Shown here one piece after another: positions 17,610 to 26,639 of a stretch of DNA of 64,000 bases (positions are counted from its first letter, which is position 1; each line of letters starts with the position of its first letter). Position numbers and translations under genes: made by a program. The notes below the pieces were generated by a model. That model saw only the letters and a program-made list of their open reading frames with translations. It was not told the DNA's origin and did no database searches. Location of the stretch: contig NZ_SPQQ01000003.1 of assembly GCF_004766045.1 (NCBI RefSeq), positions 558,001 to 622,000 of the forward strand, given 5' to 3'. Source of the DNA: Desulfosporosinus fructosivorans (GTDB lineage Bacteria; Bacillota; Desulfitobacteriia; Desulfitobacteriales; Desulfitobacteriaceae).

Positions 17610-18305
17610 TTAAACCAATAAATATTTTGAGCGAACGTCTTCATTTTCGGCTAATTCCTCAACGGTTCCTTCAAAACGAACCTGTCCCCTTTCAAGGACA
17701 TAACATCGATTGGCTAATTTTAAGGCGGATTTGAGATTTTGCTCTGCCAAGAGAATCGATATTCCAGTTGAACAAAGCTCGAGAATTTGCTCTTCCAATT
17801 CTCGAACGATTAACGGCGCCAGTCCCTCAGTCGGCTCATCCAGAATAAGAAGCTCAGGATTTCCCAGCAGAGCCCTAGCAATACTTAACATTTGCTGTTC
17901 CCCTCCGCTTAAGTTCCCGCCCCTGCGATTCTCTACTCTTTTCAGGACCGGAAATAGCCCGTGAACTTTATCTAAATCCCAAGCACCTGATTTGATGCCT
18001 GCTGCAATCTCGAGATTCTCACGCACAGACAAGTCTGCGAAGATCCTGCGGTTATCAGGAACAAAGCTAAGTCCTAATTTAACCATGCGGTTGGTGGCAG
18101 TCTTAGTAATTTCCTGGCCCTTAAAATAGATTTGTCCGCTTTTTGGCGGCGTAAGTCCAATAATGCTTCTGAGTGTTGTTGTCTTGCCAACCCCATTACG
18201 ACCAAGCAGGCAGACGACTTCGCCTTTACTTACCTGTAAGGATAAACCAAATAAGATATGGCTTAACCCGTAATAGGTATGAATATCTCTAACGTCTAAC
18301 ATCAT
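17610..18305 (-). CDS. livF: branched-chain amino-acid ABC transporter ATPase LivF
   Basis: 231 residues. Walker A LLGRNGVGKTT, signature LSGGEQQMLSIARALL, Walker B LLILDEPTEGLAP, family-specific DNRRIFADLSVRENL. One of two ATPases driving LivHM import. The frame is open to 18374, but ATG at 18305 with GGGGGAACAG upstream gives the normal LivF length and an overlap with the end of livG, as expected in this operon. Last gene of livKHMGF. Confidence 0.95.
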   Translation of the reverse strand: MMLDVRDIHTYYGLSHILFGLSLQVSKGEVVCLLGRNGVGKTTTLRSIIGLTPPKSGQIYFKGQEITKTATNRMVKLGLSFVPDNRRIFADLSVRENLEIAAGIKSGAWDLDKVHGLFPVLKRVENRRGGNLSGGEQQMLSIARALLGNPELLILDEPTEGLAPLIVRELEEQILELCSTGISILLAEQNLKSALKLANRCYVLERGQVRFEGTVEELAENEDVRSKYLLV

Positions 18306-19038
18306 TCTGTTCCCCCAAATAGGCATTTTGAACCGACTTATTGTTTCTAATGTCTTCAGGAAGGCCTTGAGCAATGGTTTTTCCCTGGTGAAGCACCATT
18401 ATTTTTTGCGCAACATCAAAGACTAATTCCATATCATGCTCAGTTATCAAAATAGTAAGACCCTTTTCCTGAGATAAGTGCTTAATAAGATTGACAATTT
18501 TACGAGTTTCTTCTGACGACATTCCCGCAGTGGGCTCATCTAAGAGAAGAAGTTCGGGTTTGCTTCCCAGAGCAATTGCAATTTCCAGGACTTTTTGATC
18601 CCCATAGGATAGAGCGCTACACGAACGATCTTTGAAGTCTAACAGTCCAAAGCTTTCCAGTACCTCCAAAGTCTCTGGGATAAGCAGTTTTCTAGAGGGA
18701 GTGAAATAATTACGATCCAAGCGATGTTTGGCAAGGACAGACGTTTGCACGTTTTCAAAAACCGTCAGACTTGAGAAGATATTGATTAACTGAAAGGATC
18801 TCGCCATTCCTTTGTGGCAGATCTTATACGGAGCCAAGTTCGTAATTTCTTCACGTTGAAATCGGATATGGCCGGAATCCGCCTGGAGGTGACCGGTTAT
18901 TAAATTGAATAACGTGGATTTTCCTGCGCCATTGGGACCAATGACCGCCACGACTTCTCCTTTCGGAACCGAAAGGTTAGCATCTGCGATGGCCTGAAAT
19001 CCATCGAATGCTTTCCTAAGCTTTTCAACCTGAAGCAT
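18289..19038 (-). CDS. livG: branched-chain amino-acid ABC transporter ATPase LivG
   Basis: 249 residues. Walker A VIGPNGAGKSTLFN, Walker B LLLLDEPTAGMS, and the LivG-type MARSFQLINIFSSLTVFENV segment. The signature region reads LSYGDQKVLEIAIALG, the LSYG variant common in LivG. ATG after GAGAGGAGAGAATTAAC; 1 nt gap to livM and overlapping livF. Confidence 0.95.
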   Translation of the reverse strand: MLQVEKLRKAFDGFQAIADANLSVPKGEVVAVIGPNGAGKSTLFNLITGHLQADSGHIRFQREEITNLAPYKICHKGMARSFQLINIFSSLTVFENVQTSVLAKHRLDRNYFTPSRKLLIPETLEVLESFGLLDFKDRSCSALSYGDQKVLEIAIALGSKPELLLLDEPTAGMSSEETRKIVNLIKHLSQEKGLTILITEHDMELVFDVAQKIMVLHQGKTIAQGLPEDIRNNKSVQNAYLGEQNDVRR

Positions 19039-19039
19039 G

Positions 19040-20026
19040 TTAATTCTCTCCTCTCATACTTCGTCGTTTGCCATGGATTTCCATTAAAACCCCTAGAATA
19101 CCTTGAGGCAAGAACAGTACGAGGATCAGTAACAGCAGACCAAGGACGAGAAGCCAGTATTCTGTGTAAAGACCAACAACCATCGACAAAAGCACTAAAA
19201 TGCCTGCTCCTAACGTCGGTCCCATAAAGACAGTTAGTCCCCCCATCAAACACATGATCAGGATTTCTGCCGATTTGTTCCAAAATAATAGGGAGGGGGC
19301 TACAGAGCGTTCAACTAAGACAAAGAGCACACCCGCAATGCCTGCGAAGAATCCAGCAATCACAAAGGCAATCAAGCGGTGTCTTTTGACATTGATTCCG
19401 ACACTTTCAGAGCGCACGGGGTTGTCGCGAGTAGCTAGTAACGTAAGACCGAACGGAGATTTACTGATCACATAGAGCATTACGAGAGAGGCAATTAAGA
19501 CCAAAAGAGTCGTATAATAGACTGAATTTATGGAGGTTAGGAATTCTGGAACGGGTATCGCATGAATCCCATTGTCACCATTGGTCAGAGCATTCCAGCG
19601 GTAGACAATGGCCCAAACCAACTGTCCCAAAGCGAGAGTAAGCATACCAAAATATAGGCCTCTTAAACGGACGCAAAACCATCCGATTACTAAGGCGATC
19701 AGTGCAGCAAATAAGGGGGCTAGTAAGACCGCAGCTGCAAAGGGCCAAGAGGTTTTGGTCATCACGATTGCTACCGTATAAGCGCCTACCCCGAAAAAGA
19801 CACCGTGGTGTAAATGCAGAAGTCCTCCGTAACCAAGTATAAGGTTCAAACTAGAAGCGAGTAAAGCAGTTGTAAAAACGGTCGCTAGCAAGTAGACATA
19901 GTATTGGGTGAGTATATTTGGAACCATCAGAAGAATTAGGATTCCCGCTAGCGCTAAACCCAGACCTAGATAGGTGCTGAAGGTTCCTTTTGAATTCTTT
20001 ATTGAGCTCATATCATTCGTGGACAT
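19040..20026 (-). CDS. livM: branched-chain amino-acid ABC transporter permease LivM
   Basis: 328 residues with eight or nine hydrophobic spans. Conserved LivM segments: NLILGYGGLLHLHHGVFFGVGAY and GLTLLATRDNPVRSESVGIN. Together with LivH it forms the membrane channel. Start ATG after AGAAAGGAACACAGAT. Ends 1 nt before livG. Confidence 0.95.
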   Translation of the reverse strand: MSTNDMSSIKNSKGTFSTYLGLGLALAGILILLMVPNILTQYYVYLLATVFTTALLASSLNLILGYGGLLHLHHGVFFGVGAYTVAIVMTKTSWPFAAAVLLAPLFAALIALVIGWFCVRLRGLYFGMLTLALGQLVWAIVYRWNALTNGDNGIHAIPVPEFLTSINSVYYTTLLVLIASLVMLYVISKSPFGLTLLATRDNPVRSESVGINVKRHRLIAFVIAGFFAGIAGVLFVLVERSVAPSLLFWNKSAEILIMCLMGGLTVFMGPTLGAGILVLLSMVVGLYTEYWLLVLGLLLLILVLFLPQGILGVLMEIHGKRRSMRGEN

Positions 20027-20042
20027 ATCTGTGTTCCTTTCT

Positions 20043-20921
20043 CTACCAGGCAGATTTTAGTAAACCAGAGGGGCGTACAATAAGGAGGACACCAGCTATC
20101 ATATAAGGGATTATAATGGCAATGCCTGGAATGAATAAAATCCCAAAGGCCTCCCCAACTCCCATAATAATAGAACTAATGAGTGCGCCCCAGATGTTCC
20201 CTAGGCCACCGATCACCACAATCAAGAAAGCATAAATGATAATGCTAGCATCCATTCCCATCGAGATCGTGGTGGTTGGTGCAATCAAAGCCCCTCCCAA
20301 CCCAGCAAGCCACCCACCCAGTGCGAAAACCATCGCAAATACTCGAGTGCTGTTAATTCCTAAAACATCTACCATTTCGCGGTCGGTAGCCGTTGCGCGG
20401 CAAATTTTGCCAAGATGAGTTTTTGATAAGAACAACCATAAACCAAATGCAACGACAGGTCCAATGATCAGAAGGAAAGCATTATACCACGGTAAGGATG
20501 CTCCCCATAGATTAAAGGAACCCCTTAAAACACCTGGGATATCCATCGACTTATATTCTGTTCCCCAAATTATTTTAACGAGATCTCCAGCGATAAGCAC
20601 TAGGGAATACGTCAAGAGCATCTGTATCAAATGATCTCGGTTATAGATAAATCTAAGCAATCCACGCTCGATTACCAGACTAACGAGCATCACTGCGATA
20701 GGAGCAACCAGTAGGGCTAACCAAAAACCATAAGGACCTTGCCCGAAAAGAGTTGAGACTGAATAAGCGATAAATGCGCCTAACATATAAAGTGCTCCGT
20801 GAGCGAAATTCGTGATTCTTAAGACCCCAAAGATGAGCGTGAGTCCCGCAGAGACGATAAAGAAAATCATTCCTCTGCTTAGTCCTATCAGAAACTGACT
20901 TGCGATTGTGGCAAAATCCAT
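20043..20921 (-). CDS. livH: branched-chain amino-acid ABC transporter permease LivH
   Basis: 292 residues, about eight membrane spans. LivH features GLTLIFGVLRITNFAHGALYMLGAF near the start and GKICRATATDREMVDVLGIN in the ATPase-docking loop, then VVIGGLGNIWGA. ATG preceded by AGGGGAGATTACCC. Separated from livK by a 211-nt spacer carrying three inverted repeats, unlike the tight packing of the other liv genes. Confidence 0.95.
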   Translation of the reverse strand: MDFATIASQFLIGLSRGMIFFIVSAGLTLIFGVLRITNFAHGALYMLGAFIAYSVSTLFGQGPYGFWLALLVAPIAVMLVSLVIERGLLRFIYNRDHLIQMLLTYSLVLIAGDLVKIIWGTEYKSMDIPGVLRGSFNLWGASLPWYNAFLLIIGPVVAFGLWLFLSKTHLGKICRATATDREMVDVLGINSTRVFAMVFALGGWLAGLGGALIAPTTTISMGMDASIIIYAFLIVVIGGLGNIWGALISSIIMGVGEAFGILFIPGIAIIIPYMIAGVLLIVRPSGLLKSAW

Positions 20922-20985
20922 GGGTAATCTCCCCTGTCATAATGATTTAAAAGAAAACTCAGCTAGCGTCTTAGTTGCACTGATG

Positions 20986-21090
20986 CTGGGCATGGATGGC
21001 TATAGGCATCCATGCCCAGAAGGACCTTCCAGAAAGTATATACTTTCTGACTAGTAAGCTTAAATGGGCGGTACCTAGCAGGACCGCCCA
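20986..21090. other. three successive inverted repeats in the livK-livH spacer
   Basis: Hairpin 1 (20986-21019) has 13-bp perfect arms starting CTGGGCATGGATG; element 2 (21031-21048) is an 18-nt perfect palindrome of AGAAAGTAT; hairpin 3 (21065-21090) has 8-bp arms TGGGCGGT / ACCGCCCA. None is followed by a clean T-run on the minus strand. They probably stabilise the livK 3' end or partly terminate, giving more binding protein than permease. Confidence 0.7.
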
Positions 21091-21132
21091 ATAATCGTTT
21101 CACGTAATCCTTATAACTGATTAAACCCTATA

Positions 21133-22374
21133 CTATTTTGAACGAGCTTTTAGGATTGAATCAATTGAGGGCATAATTTCTTCAGGACTAAGTGTGTGAA
21201 GGTCTTTAGCTGTAAAGACCCCATTTACTTTGGCAACAACGCCATAGGACATGGGAATTGCCACCTGATGATCTTCTTTACGTAGGGTTGCTTTGCCGAC
21301 TGGAGAATCAATCGTTAATCCTTCCATGGCGTCAATAATCTTTTCCTTGTCGGTACTTCCAGCCTTTTCAATCGCTTCACCGAGGAATTTACCTCCCAGG
21401 TAACCATACAAGGCAAACGCAGCAGGTTCGCGATTATATTCCTTCTTAAAGGCTTCAACAAAGGCCTTGTTTTCAGCAGTATCAGGATAATCAAACAAAT
21501 ATGGATTAGTACCCATGACACCCTCTGGTGCTTGATCTCCCAAAGGTCGTAGGGTAGCGGGGTCGTAACTGGTATGTGCCCAAACTGGTATCTCCTGAAT
21601 TAAGCCAGTTGCTTTGACGGCTTTCATAAAGGCGACCATGTCTGCGCCCCCTGTACCAACTACTAGCACGTCAGGTTTAGCACTGCGAATAGCGTTGATG
21701 TATGGGGTGAAATCGGTTTCCCCAACACGCCACCAGGATTCTTCCACTTTTACAACGTCCGGTTTAAGGGTTGTTAGATTGGACCATAGGTTATTGATTA
21801 CAGAGTGACCATATTCATAATCACTCCCGGCTAACCATATTTTTTTATAGCTCGTCTTGGAGAGCTGGACAGCACCTGCTTTACCGATGATCGCAGTATT
21901 GGGCAAGGTGCTAAAGACATAGCGATGACCCGCTTCTCCTGTGATCTTGTCACTCATTCCGCCCCAGACTATGAAGGGCACTTTACTCTCTTTGGCATAT
22001 TGCGAAACAGCTAGAGAGCCTGCACTATTCGTAGTTCCGGCGAGAAAATCAACTTGTTCACGCATCACGAGTTCTTTAGCCCAGCTTGTTGATTTGTCTG
22101 GTTTGAATTCGTCGTCACGAGTGACGAATTCAATCTTTGGACCACCTTTATCCGTAAATTCTTTAACAGCCAATTTAAAGCCATCTAAAGAGTCCTTAGC
22201 ATACACAGCTGCACCGCCAGTATACGTATCTACAATTCCAACTTTAATGGGTTTTGTCTCTTTCTTAGCGACTGGACTGCTTCCGCACCCAGAAACTATT
22301 AATGCTGTAATCAGGAGCATTGATCCCAACTGAATTAAACTTGGTGATTTTTTCTTGCTGACCATCCTAACCAT
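21133..22374 (-). CDS. livK: branched-chain amino-acid ABC transporter substrate-binding lipoprotein LivK
   Basis: 413 residues. Signal segment then lipobox LIVSGCGS; periplasmic-binding type I domain (KPIKVGIVDTYTGGAAVYAKD at the start) of the leucine/isoleucine/valine and amide-binding family. Exact ligand not decidable; urea or short amides are alternatives. ATG at 22374 follows GAGGAGGAAGTAGT. First gene of livKHMGF, transcribed from the promoter at 22567-22595 with a ~185-nt leader. Confidence 0.92.
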   Translation of the reverse strand: MVRMVSKKKSPSLIQLGSMLLITALIVSGCGSSPVAKKETKPIKVGIVDTYTGGAAVYAKDSLDGFKLAVKEFTDKGGPKIEFVTRDDEFKPDKSTSWAKELVMREQVDFLAGTTNSAGSLAVSQYAKESKVPFIVWGGMSDKITGEAGHRYVFSTLPNTAIIGKAGAVQLSKTSYKKIWLAGSDYEYGHSVINNLWSNLTTLKPDVVKVEESWWRVGETDFTPYINAIRSAKPDVLVVGTGGADMVAFMKAVKATGLIQEIPVWAHTSYDPATLRPLGDQAPEGVMGTNPYLFDYPDTAENKAFVEAFKKEYNREPAAFALYGYLGGKFLGEAIEKAGSTDKEKIIDAMEGLTIDSPVGKATLRKEDHQVAIPMSYGVVAKVNGVFTAKDLHTLSPEEIMPSIDSILKARSK

Positions 22375-22566
22375 ACTACTTCCTCCTCAATTTTTGCTTT
22401 GTTTAGTACAAGTATAGCTGTTGTTCTTCTTATAAATGTTCCCTGTCTATCCAACGTTTCTCTCCGTTCTACCATACTTCCTTTCTCTGGAATTATTGTT
22501 TATAGTGTCAATTCTCAATAATTGTTCTGCAAGGATCCTGCATTACACTTAAGAGAATATGTTAGA

Positions 22567-22595
22567 ATTATAACAGGTGTATTTATAACAGACAA
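22567..22595 (-). promoter_or_regulatory. promoter of livKHMGF, shared type
   Basis: Minus strand TTGTCT, 17 bp, TATAAT. The surrounding ~65 bp (22558-22622) is nearly identical to the block upstream of the sodium:solute symporter operon (49251-49314), including CTGTTATAA-type direct repeats and an upstream TGTCTTAATACACA. Confidence 0.8.
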
Positions 22596-22718
22596 TAGTT
22601 TTTTAATGTGTATTAAGACAATGTTTTATAGTTATGGTATAAATATTCCTTTGTTAAGGGTATTCATTTTACGGCTATCCGAAAGTATGGTAGCATTAAG
22701 ACTGTAGGGGGAATATAA

Positions 22719-23012
22719 ATGTTAACATTAACCTTAAAAACGGAATTTGTGAAGTTTATAAGAGAGAAGTTCCTTGGCAAGAACTTATATAGTATAGACG
22801 TTCTTAGTGTCATCGAAGGAATTGTAGATTTTGGCGTTGTAGAAAATGTCGACTTTGCCGATGATAAGGTTTCAATTTGGGGGGTCGACTCGAGAGTGTT
22901 TTGGATCAATTTAAATGAGATTATAAAAGTTGATTTTGATCCATCTGAGGCAGATGTATGCTTGCAGATCGAAGCTAAGAATAAAGTTGAAGTGCGCTTT
23001 ATGGTCGAATAG
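22719..23012 (+). CDS. hypothetical protein (97 aa)
   Basis: Start ATG behind TAGGGGGAATATAA, normal codon usage and its own terminator (23082-23119) support a real gene. The first ~30 residues are amphipathic (TLKTEFVKFIREKFLGKN), followed by a beta-rich part (DFGVVENVDFADDKVSIWGV and so on) that looks like a small barrel. No signal peptide, cysteine or catalytic motif. No family recognised. Divergent from livK, sharing the intergenic region that holds the liv promoter. Confidence 0.7.
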   Translation: MLTLTLKTEFVKFIREKFLGKNLYSIDVLSVIEGIVDFGVVENVDFADDKVSIWGVDSRVFWINLNEIIKVDFDPSEADVCLQIEAKNKVEVRFMVE

Positions 23013-23081
23013 TAAGATATCCCTCCCCTTTATAGAAATGGGAGTCTCACGACTGGATGAAATAGTTCTGCAATAAGGATA

Positions 23082-23119
23082 CGAAAAAGGCTGGAGGCTT
23101 AAATGCTCCAGCCTTTTCG
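23082..23119 (+). terminator. terminator, GGCTGGAG-type hairpin
   Basis: CGAAAAAGGCTGGAG / CTCCAGCCTTTTCG arms around an 8-nt loop; a relative of the recurring AGGCTGGAAGC hairpins. Confidence 0.85.
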
Positions 23120-23171
23120 TTATAAACTGAAATTTCCGACATGGAAATAGAGGAAAATCATAGATTTCGGC

Positions 23172-23210
23172 GAATTCCCTAAATGAATAACTATTCATTT
23201 AGGGAATTTT
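23172..23210 (+). terminator. leader hairpin before the crotonase gene
   Basis: GAATTCCCTAAATGAAT / ATTCATTTAGGGAATTTTC, 17-bp arms, ending 22 nt before the ATG with TTTTCC after it. It may be a second terminator of the preceding gene or an attenuator. Confidence 0.6.
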
Positions 23211-23232
23211 CCTAAAGAAAGGCGGGAAGTTA

Positions 23233-24018
23233 ATGAATTGGGAGACTCTTAAACTTGACATTATGGACACTGGGGTGTCAGTGCTTACGTTTAATCGCCC
23301 AGATACGATGAATTCTGTCAATGACCAGTTTTGTTTCGATGTTCAGGCAGTATGTAAGGTAATCAGTGAAAATGATGCAGTTAAGGTCATAGTCATTACT
23401 GGAGCCGGTAAGGGCTGGTCTAGTGGGGGCGATATTTCTATGTTAGCTTCTATAGAAGATCCCATTAGTGCCAAGGCTACTTATGATGCAGCCGGCGAGT
23501 TAGTAAAGGCTATCTATGAACTGAAAAAGCCAGTTATAGCGGCACTTAATGGAGTGGTAGCAGGCGCTTCAATAGCTGCCTGTTTGGCCTGTGACTTGAT
23601 AATTGCTTCAGAAAAAGCTCGCATGGGATTTACCTTCATGCAGTTGGCATTTTGCCCAGATAGTGGTACATCCCACTTTTTGATTCAGAAGGTGGGCTAT
23701 CACAAGGCTCTGGAGTTACTGTGGTTTGGTAAAATCCTTAATGCTGAGGAAGCAGAAAAACTGGGTTTACTAAATAAGGTAGTGCCTCATGAGGAGTGTC
23801 TGCCTGAGGCGATCAGATGGGCAGAAAAATTAGCTCAGCAGCCGTTAATGACAGTGGGACTCGATAAAAAGTTATTGCGCGAGGCAGCAAAGAATAATTT
23901 CTATCAGCAGACTGAGTTAGAGGCAATGTATCAGGTACTGGCCTGGTCCTCAGATGATTTCAAAGAAGGCTGTGAGGCATTTGCCGAAAAACGCAGACCG
24001 GTATTTAAGAATCGCTAA
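23233..24018 (+). CDS. enoyl-CoA hydratase/isomerase (crotonase) family protein
   Basis: 261 residues with the crotonase core: oxyanion-hole segments GKGWSSGGDISML and ALNGVVAGASIAAC, and CPDSGTSHFL where hydratases usually carry a catalytic Glu; an Asp at this place is more typical of isomerases such as PaaG. Acts on acyl-CoA substrates; exact step unknown. ATG after AAAGGCGGGAAGTTA. Single gene with its own terminator. Confidence 0.88.
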   Translation: MNWETLKLDIMDTGVSVLTFNRPDTMNSVNDQFCFDVQAVCKVISENDAVKVIVITGAGKGWSSGGDISMLASIEDPISAKATYDAAGELVKAIYELKKPVIAALNGVVAGASIAACLACDLIIASEKARMGFTFMQLAFCPDSGTSHFLIQKVGYHKALELLWFGKILNAEEAEKLGLLNKVVPHEECLPEAIRWAEKLAQQPLMTVGLDKKLLREAAKNNFYQQTELEAMYQVLAWSSDDFKEGCEAFAEKRRPVFKNR

Positions 24019-24097
24019 AACCTGCTCTTAATTAAGAAGTCATGTTCTGAGAAAAGCTAAAATCTAATAAATCTATTGATGTCTTGATTATAAACAA

Positions 24098-24131
24098 GGG
24101 GAGTAGCGAAACTTTGGTTTCGCTACTCCCC
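24098..24131. terminator. strong hairpin between convergent genes
   Basis: Perfect 15-bp arms GGGGAGTAGCGAAAC / GTTTCGCTACTCCCC with a TTTG loop. Confidence 0.8.
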
Positions 24132-24188
24132 TAACTATCTAGATAATTCAGTGGTAGAGGACAAGTTTATGACAATAATCATACTCTT

Positions 24189-25364
24189 CTATCTCATTTT
24201 GCCTAAACCAGTTTCAATGCGTTCTAATGCTTTTTGGATATTTTCTACCGAATTTGCATAGGAGAAACGAAGGTATCCTTCACCATAAGCGCCAAATGCA
24301 GTACCTCCTAAACAAGCAACTCCTGAATCGTTTAATAGATAGTCAGCGATCTCTTTACAGTCTTTGCCGAACGATTTTAGATTGGGGAATACGTAGAAAG
24401 ACCCCTCGGGCAAGATACAGCTCACTCCCGGTATAGAGTTTAGGCCATTAACCATAATGTCGCGGCGCTTTTTAAATTCAGCAACCATAGTATCAACGTC
24501 ATGTTGGGGTCCAGTGAGTGCCTCTTTGCCGGCCATTTGAGTAGAAGCCGAGGTGCAGGAATTAGAGTTGACCATAAGTTGAGCAATTTTAGCAGCTATT
24601 TCTGGATGCATTATCCCGTAGCCCAAGCGCCAACCAGTCATGGCATAGGTCTTAGAAAACCCATCTAAAATAATAGTCCAGTCCTTCATGCCGGGTAATG
24701 AGGCTATGGATAGCGGGTGCGTATCGCCATAAACGATACGATCATAGATTTCATCGGACAGAACGAGTATTTCTTTTCCTCTTACTAAGTCTGCAATTGC
24801 TTTGACGTCTTCATTCGTGAGCACTCCGCCAGTGGGATTGCCAGGGGAGTTAATAATGAGCATTTTAGTCTTGGGTGTAATCAACTTGGCTAGTTCATTT
24901 ACGTCTAGTCGGAATTGATTTTCTTCACGCAAAGGGATAGGGACAGGCTTTCCGCCACAAAAACGAATCACAGATTCATAAATAGGAAAGCCTGGATTCG
25001 GATAAATTACTTCATCCCCAGGATTCACTGTTGCCATTATGGAAAAAAACATGATGGGTTTGCCGCCGGGGACGATAACGACTTCGTCGGCAGATGCATC
25101 AACATTTTTATGAGAGCGGATATATTGAGCGATCGTCTCCCTTACTTCAGGAATGCCAGGAGCGGCTGTATAGTGCGTATATCCGCTGTTTAGAGCGCGG
25201 CACGCAGCATCAATAATATTTTTGGGTGTATCGAAATCTGGTTCGCCAATTTCCAAATGGACTACATCTTTTCCTTGAGCCTCTAATTTTTTAGCTTTGG
25301 CTAAAACTTCAAAAGCAGTTTCGGTACCGAGCAAGGACATTCTATCTGCAAATATATGTTTCAC
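24189..25364 (-). CDS. class I aminotransferase (aspartate/aromatic type)
   Basis: 391 residues, fold-type I PLP enzyme. NSPGNPTGGVLT, LSDEIYDRIVYG and the Schiff-base lysine segment GFSKTYAMTGWRLGY are all present; the last is typical of the aspartate aminotransferase subgroup I-gamma. Followed on the same strand, after the spacer, by no partner; the upstream neighbour is a D-2-hydroxyacid dehydrogenase, so the two could interconvert an amino acid, its keto acid and its hydroxy acid. Start ATG at 25364, preceded by AGAAGGAAGTG. Confidence 0.92.
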   Translation of the reverse strand: MKHIFADRMSLLGTETAFEVLAKAKKLEAQGKDVVHLEIGEPDFDTPKNIIDAACRALNSGYTHYTAAPGIPEVRETIAQYIRSHKNVDASADEVVIVPGGKPIMFFSIMATVNPGDEVIYPNPGFPIYESVIRFCGGKPVPIPLREENQFRLDVNELAKLITPKTKMLIINSPGNPTGGVLTNEDVKAIADLVRGKEILVLSDEIYDRIVYGDTHPLSIASLPGMKDWTIILDGFSKTYAMTGWRLGYGIMHPEIAAKIAQLMVNSNSCTSASTQMAGKEALTGPQHDVDTMVAEFKKRRDIMVNGLNSIPGVSCILPEGSFYVFPNLKSFGKDCKEIADYLLNDSGVACLGGTAFGAYGEGYLRFSYANSVENIQKALERIETGLGKMR

Positions 25365-25447
25365 TTAAACACTTCCTTCTATTTTCAAGTATGTCTTTAG
25401 TTTAACGAGTTCACTGATGTTTCAAATTGTTGAATAGTACTTGAAAT

Positions 25448-26425
25448 TTACTTTTTGTACACCTCAGGGTTTAGACAATTGGGGGGGAGTTCTCCCCTCA
25501 TGGCAGCTAAAATATTGGACACAGCAATTGTGCCCATTTTGGTGCGGGTATCGATTGTGGCACTGGCAATGTGAGGGCAGAGGATGGCATTGTCGAGTTC
25601 CATGAGCCCTGCTGTAAATTCTGGCTCGAATTCGTAGACATCAAGACCTGCTCCCCAAATTTCCTCTGATTGTAAAGCCTTCACCAGGGCTAATTCATCC
25701 ACGACTGGGCCACGTGAAGTATTAATTAATATCGCAGTTTTTTTCATAAGTTTTAACTCTTTTTCACCTATCAAATGATATGTTTCCGGTAGAAGTGGAG
25801 TATGGATCGAAACAAAATCTGACTCTTGAAGAAGTGTTTCGAGGCTAACGTATTGACCTCCAGTTTCTTGTTCAAATTGGGGGCTTGCTGTTATGTCCGA
25901 ATACAGAACCTTCATATCAAAGGCCTTTGCCCTTTTAGCAAACGATAATCCTATTCTTCCTGCGCCGATGACGCCAAGTGTTTTGCCCATAACGTCCTGC
26001 CCCAGAAAAAGCATCGGTCCCCAACCTTTATATTTCCCCATTCTTGTGTACTTATCGGATTCTACGACTCTCCGCGCTACAGAGAAAAGCAAAGCCCAAG
26101 TCATTTCAGCCGTGGTATCGGTAAGTACGCCCGGAGTGTTAGAGACCATAACGCCTCGTTCTGTTGCGGAAGGGATATCTATGTTGTTATAGCCGACAGC
26201 ATAGTTTGCAAAGATTTTGGCCCCTTTAGCTGCATCCATTACCTCGGCATCTATAGGATCAGTCAGCAGACTCAACACGGCATCCCTGCCCTTGACTTTT
26301 TCCAAAAGCTGATTTTTTGTAAGAACTTGTCCCGTGCGATTGACTTCCATGTCGCAATGCTTTGCCAGCATGTCAAGCGCCAGCTCTGGAATTTCGTTAG
26401 TAACGTAAACGTTCCATCTAGTCAT
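25448..26425 (-). CDS. D-2-hydroxyacid dehydrogenase (glyoxylate/hydroxypyruvate reductase type)
   Basis: 325 residues. Rossmann motif GVIGAGRIG near residue 150, catalytic Arg in NTSRGPVVDE, Glu in the EFEPEF segment and His in CPHIASAT. NAD(P)H-linked reduction of 2-oxoacids such as glyoxylate or hydroxypyruvate. Start ATG with GGAGGTAAGAA upstream. Likely co-transcribed with the downstream aminotransferase, which begins 84 nt after its stop. Confidence 0.93.
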   Translation of the reverse strand: MTRWNVYVTNEIPELALDMLAKHCDMEVNRTGQVLTKNQLLEKVKGRDAVLSLLTDPIDAEVMDAAKGAKIFANYAVGYNNIDIPSATERGVMVSNTPGVLTDTTAEMTWALLFSVARRVVESDKYTRMGKYKGWGPMLFLGQDVMGKTLGVIGAGRIGLSFAKRAKAFDMKVLYSDITASPQFEQETGGQYVSLETLLQESDFVSIHTPLLPETYHLIGEKELKLMKKTAILINTSRGPVVDELALVKALQSEEIWGAGLDVYEFEPEFTAGLMELDNAILCPHIASATIDTRTKMGTIAVSNILAAMRGELPPNCLNPEVYKK

Positions 26426-26639
26426 TTCTTACCTCCTGATCTATGATTTCTTTTGCATCATATACCAGTATTAATCCCAAATACAAGGCGTTTTATTACA
26501 GCCTTATTACCAAAGTTAATTGGGATCGCAGTTCAGCCATGATAGACGGACGGTTATTTTCTAGTTCTGAAAATAGAAGAAAATCCTCAAAATAGTGATA
26601 TAATTCAATATCTGAGATTTTTGAGGAGAGAGTGTATAA

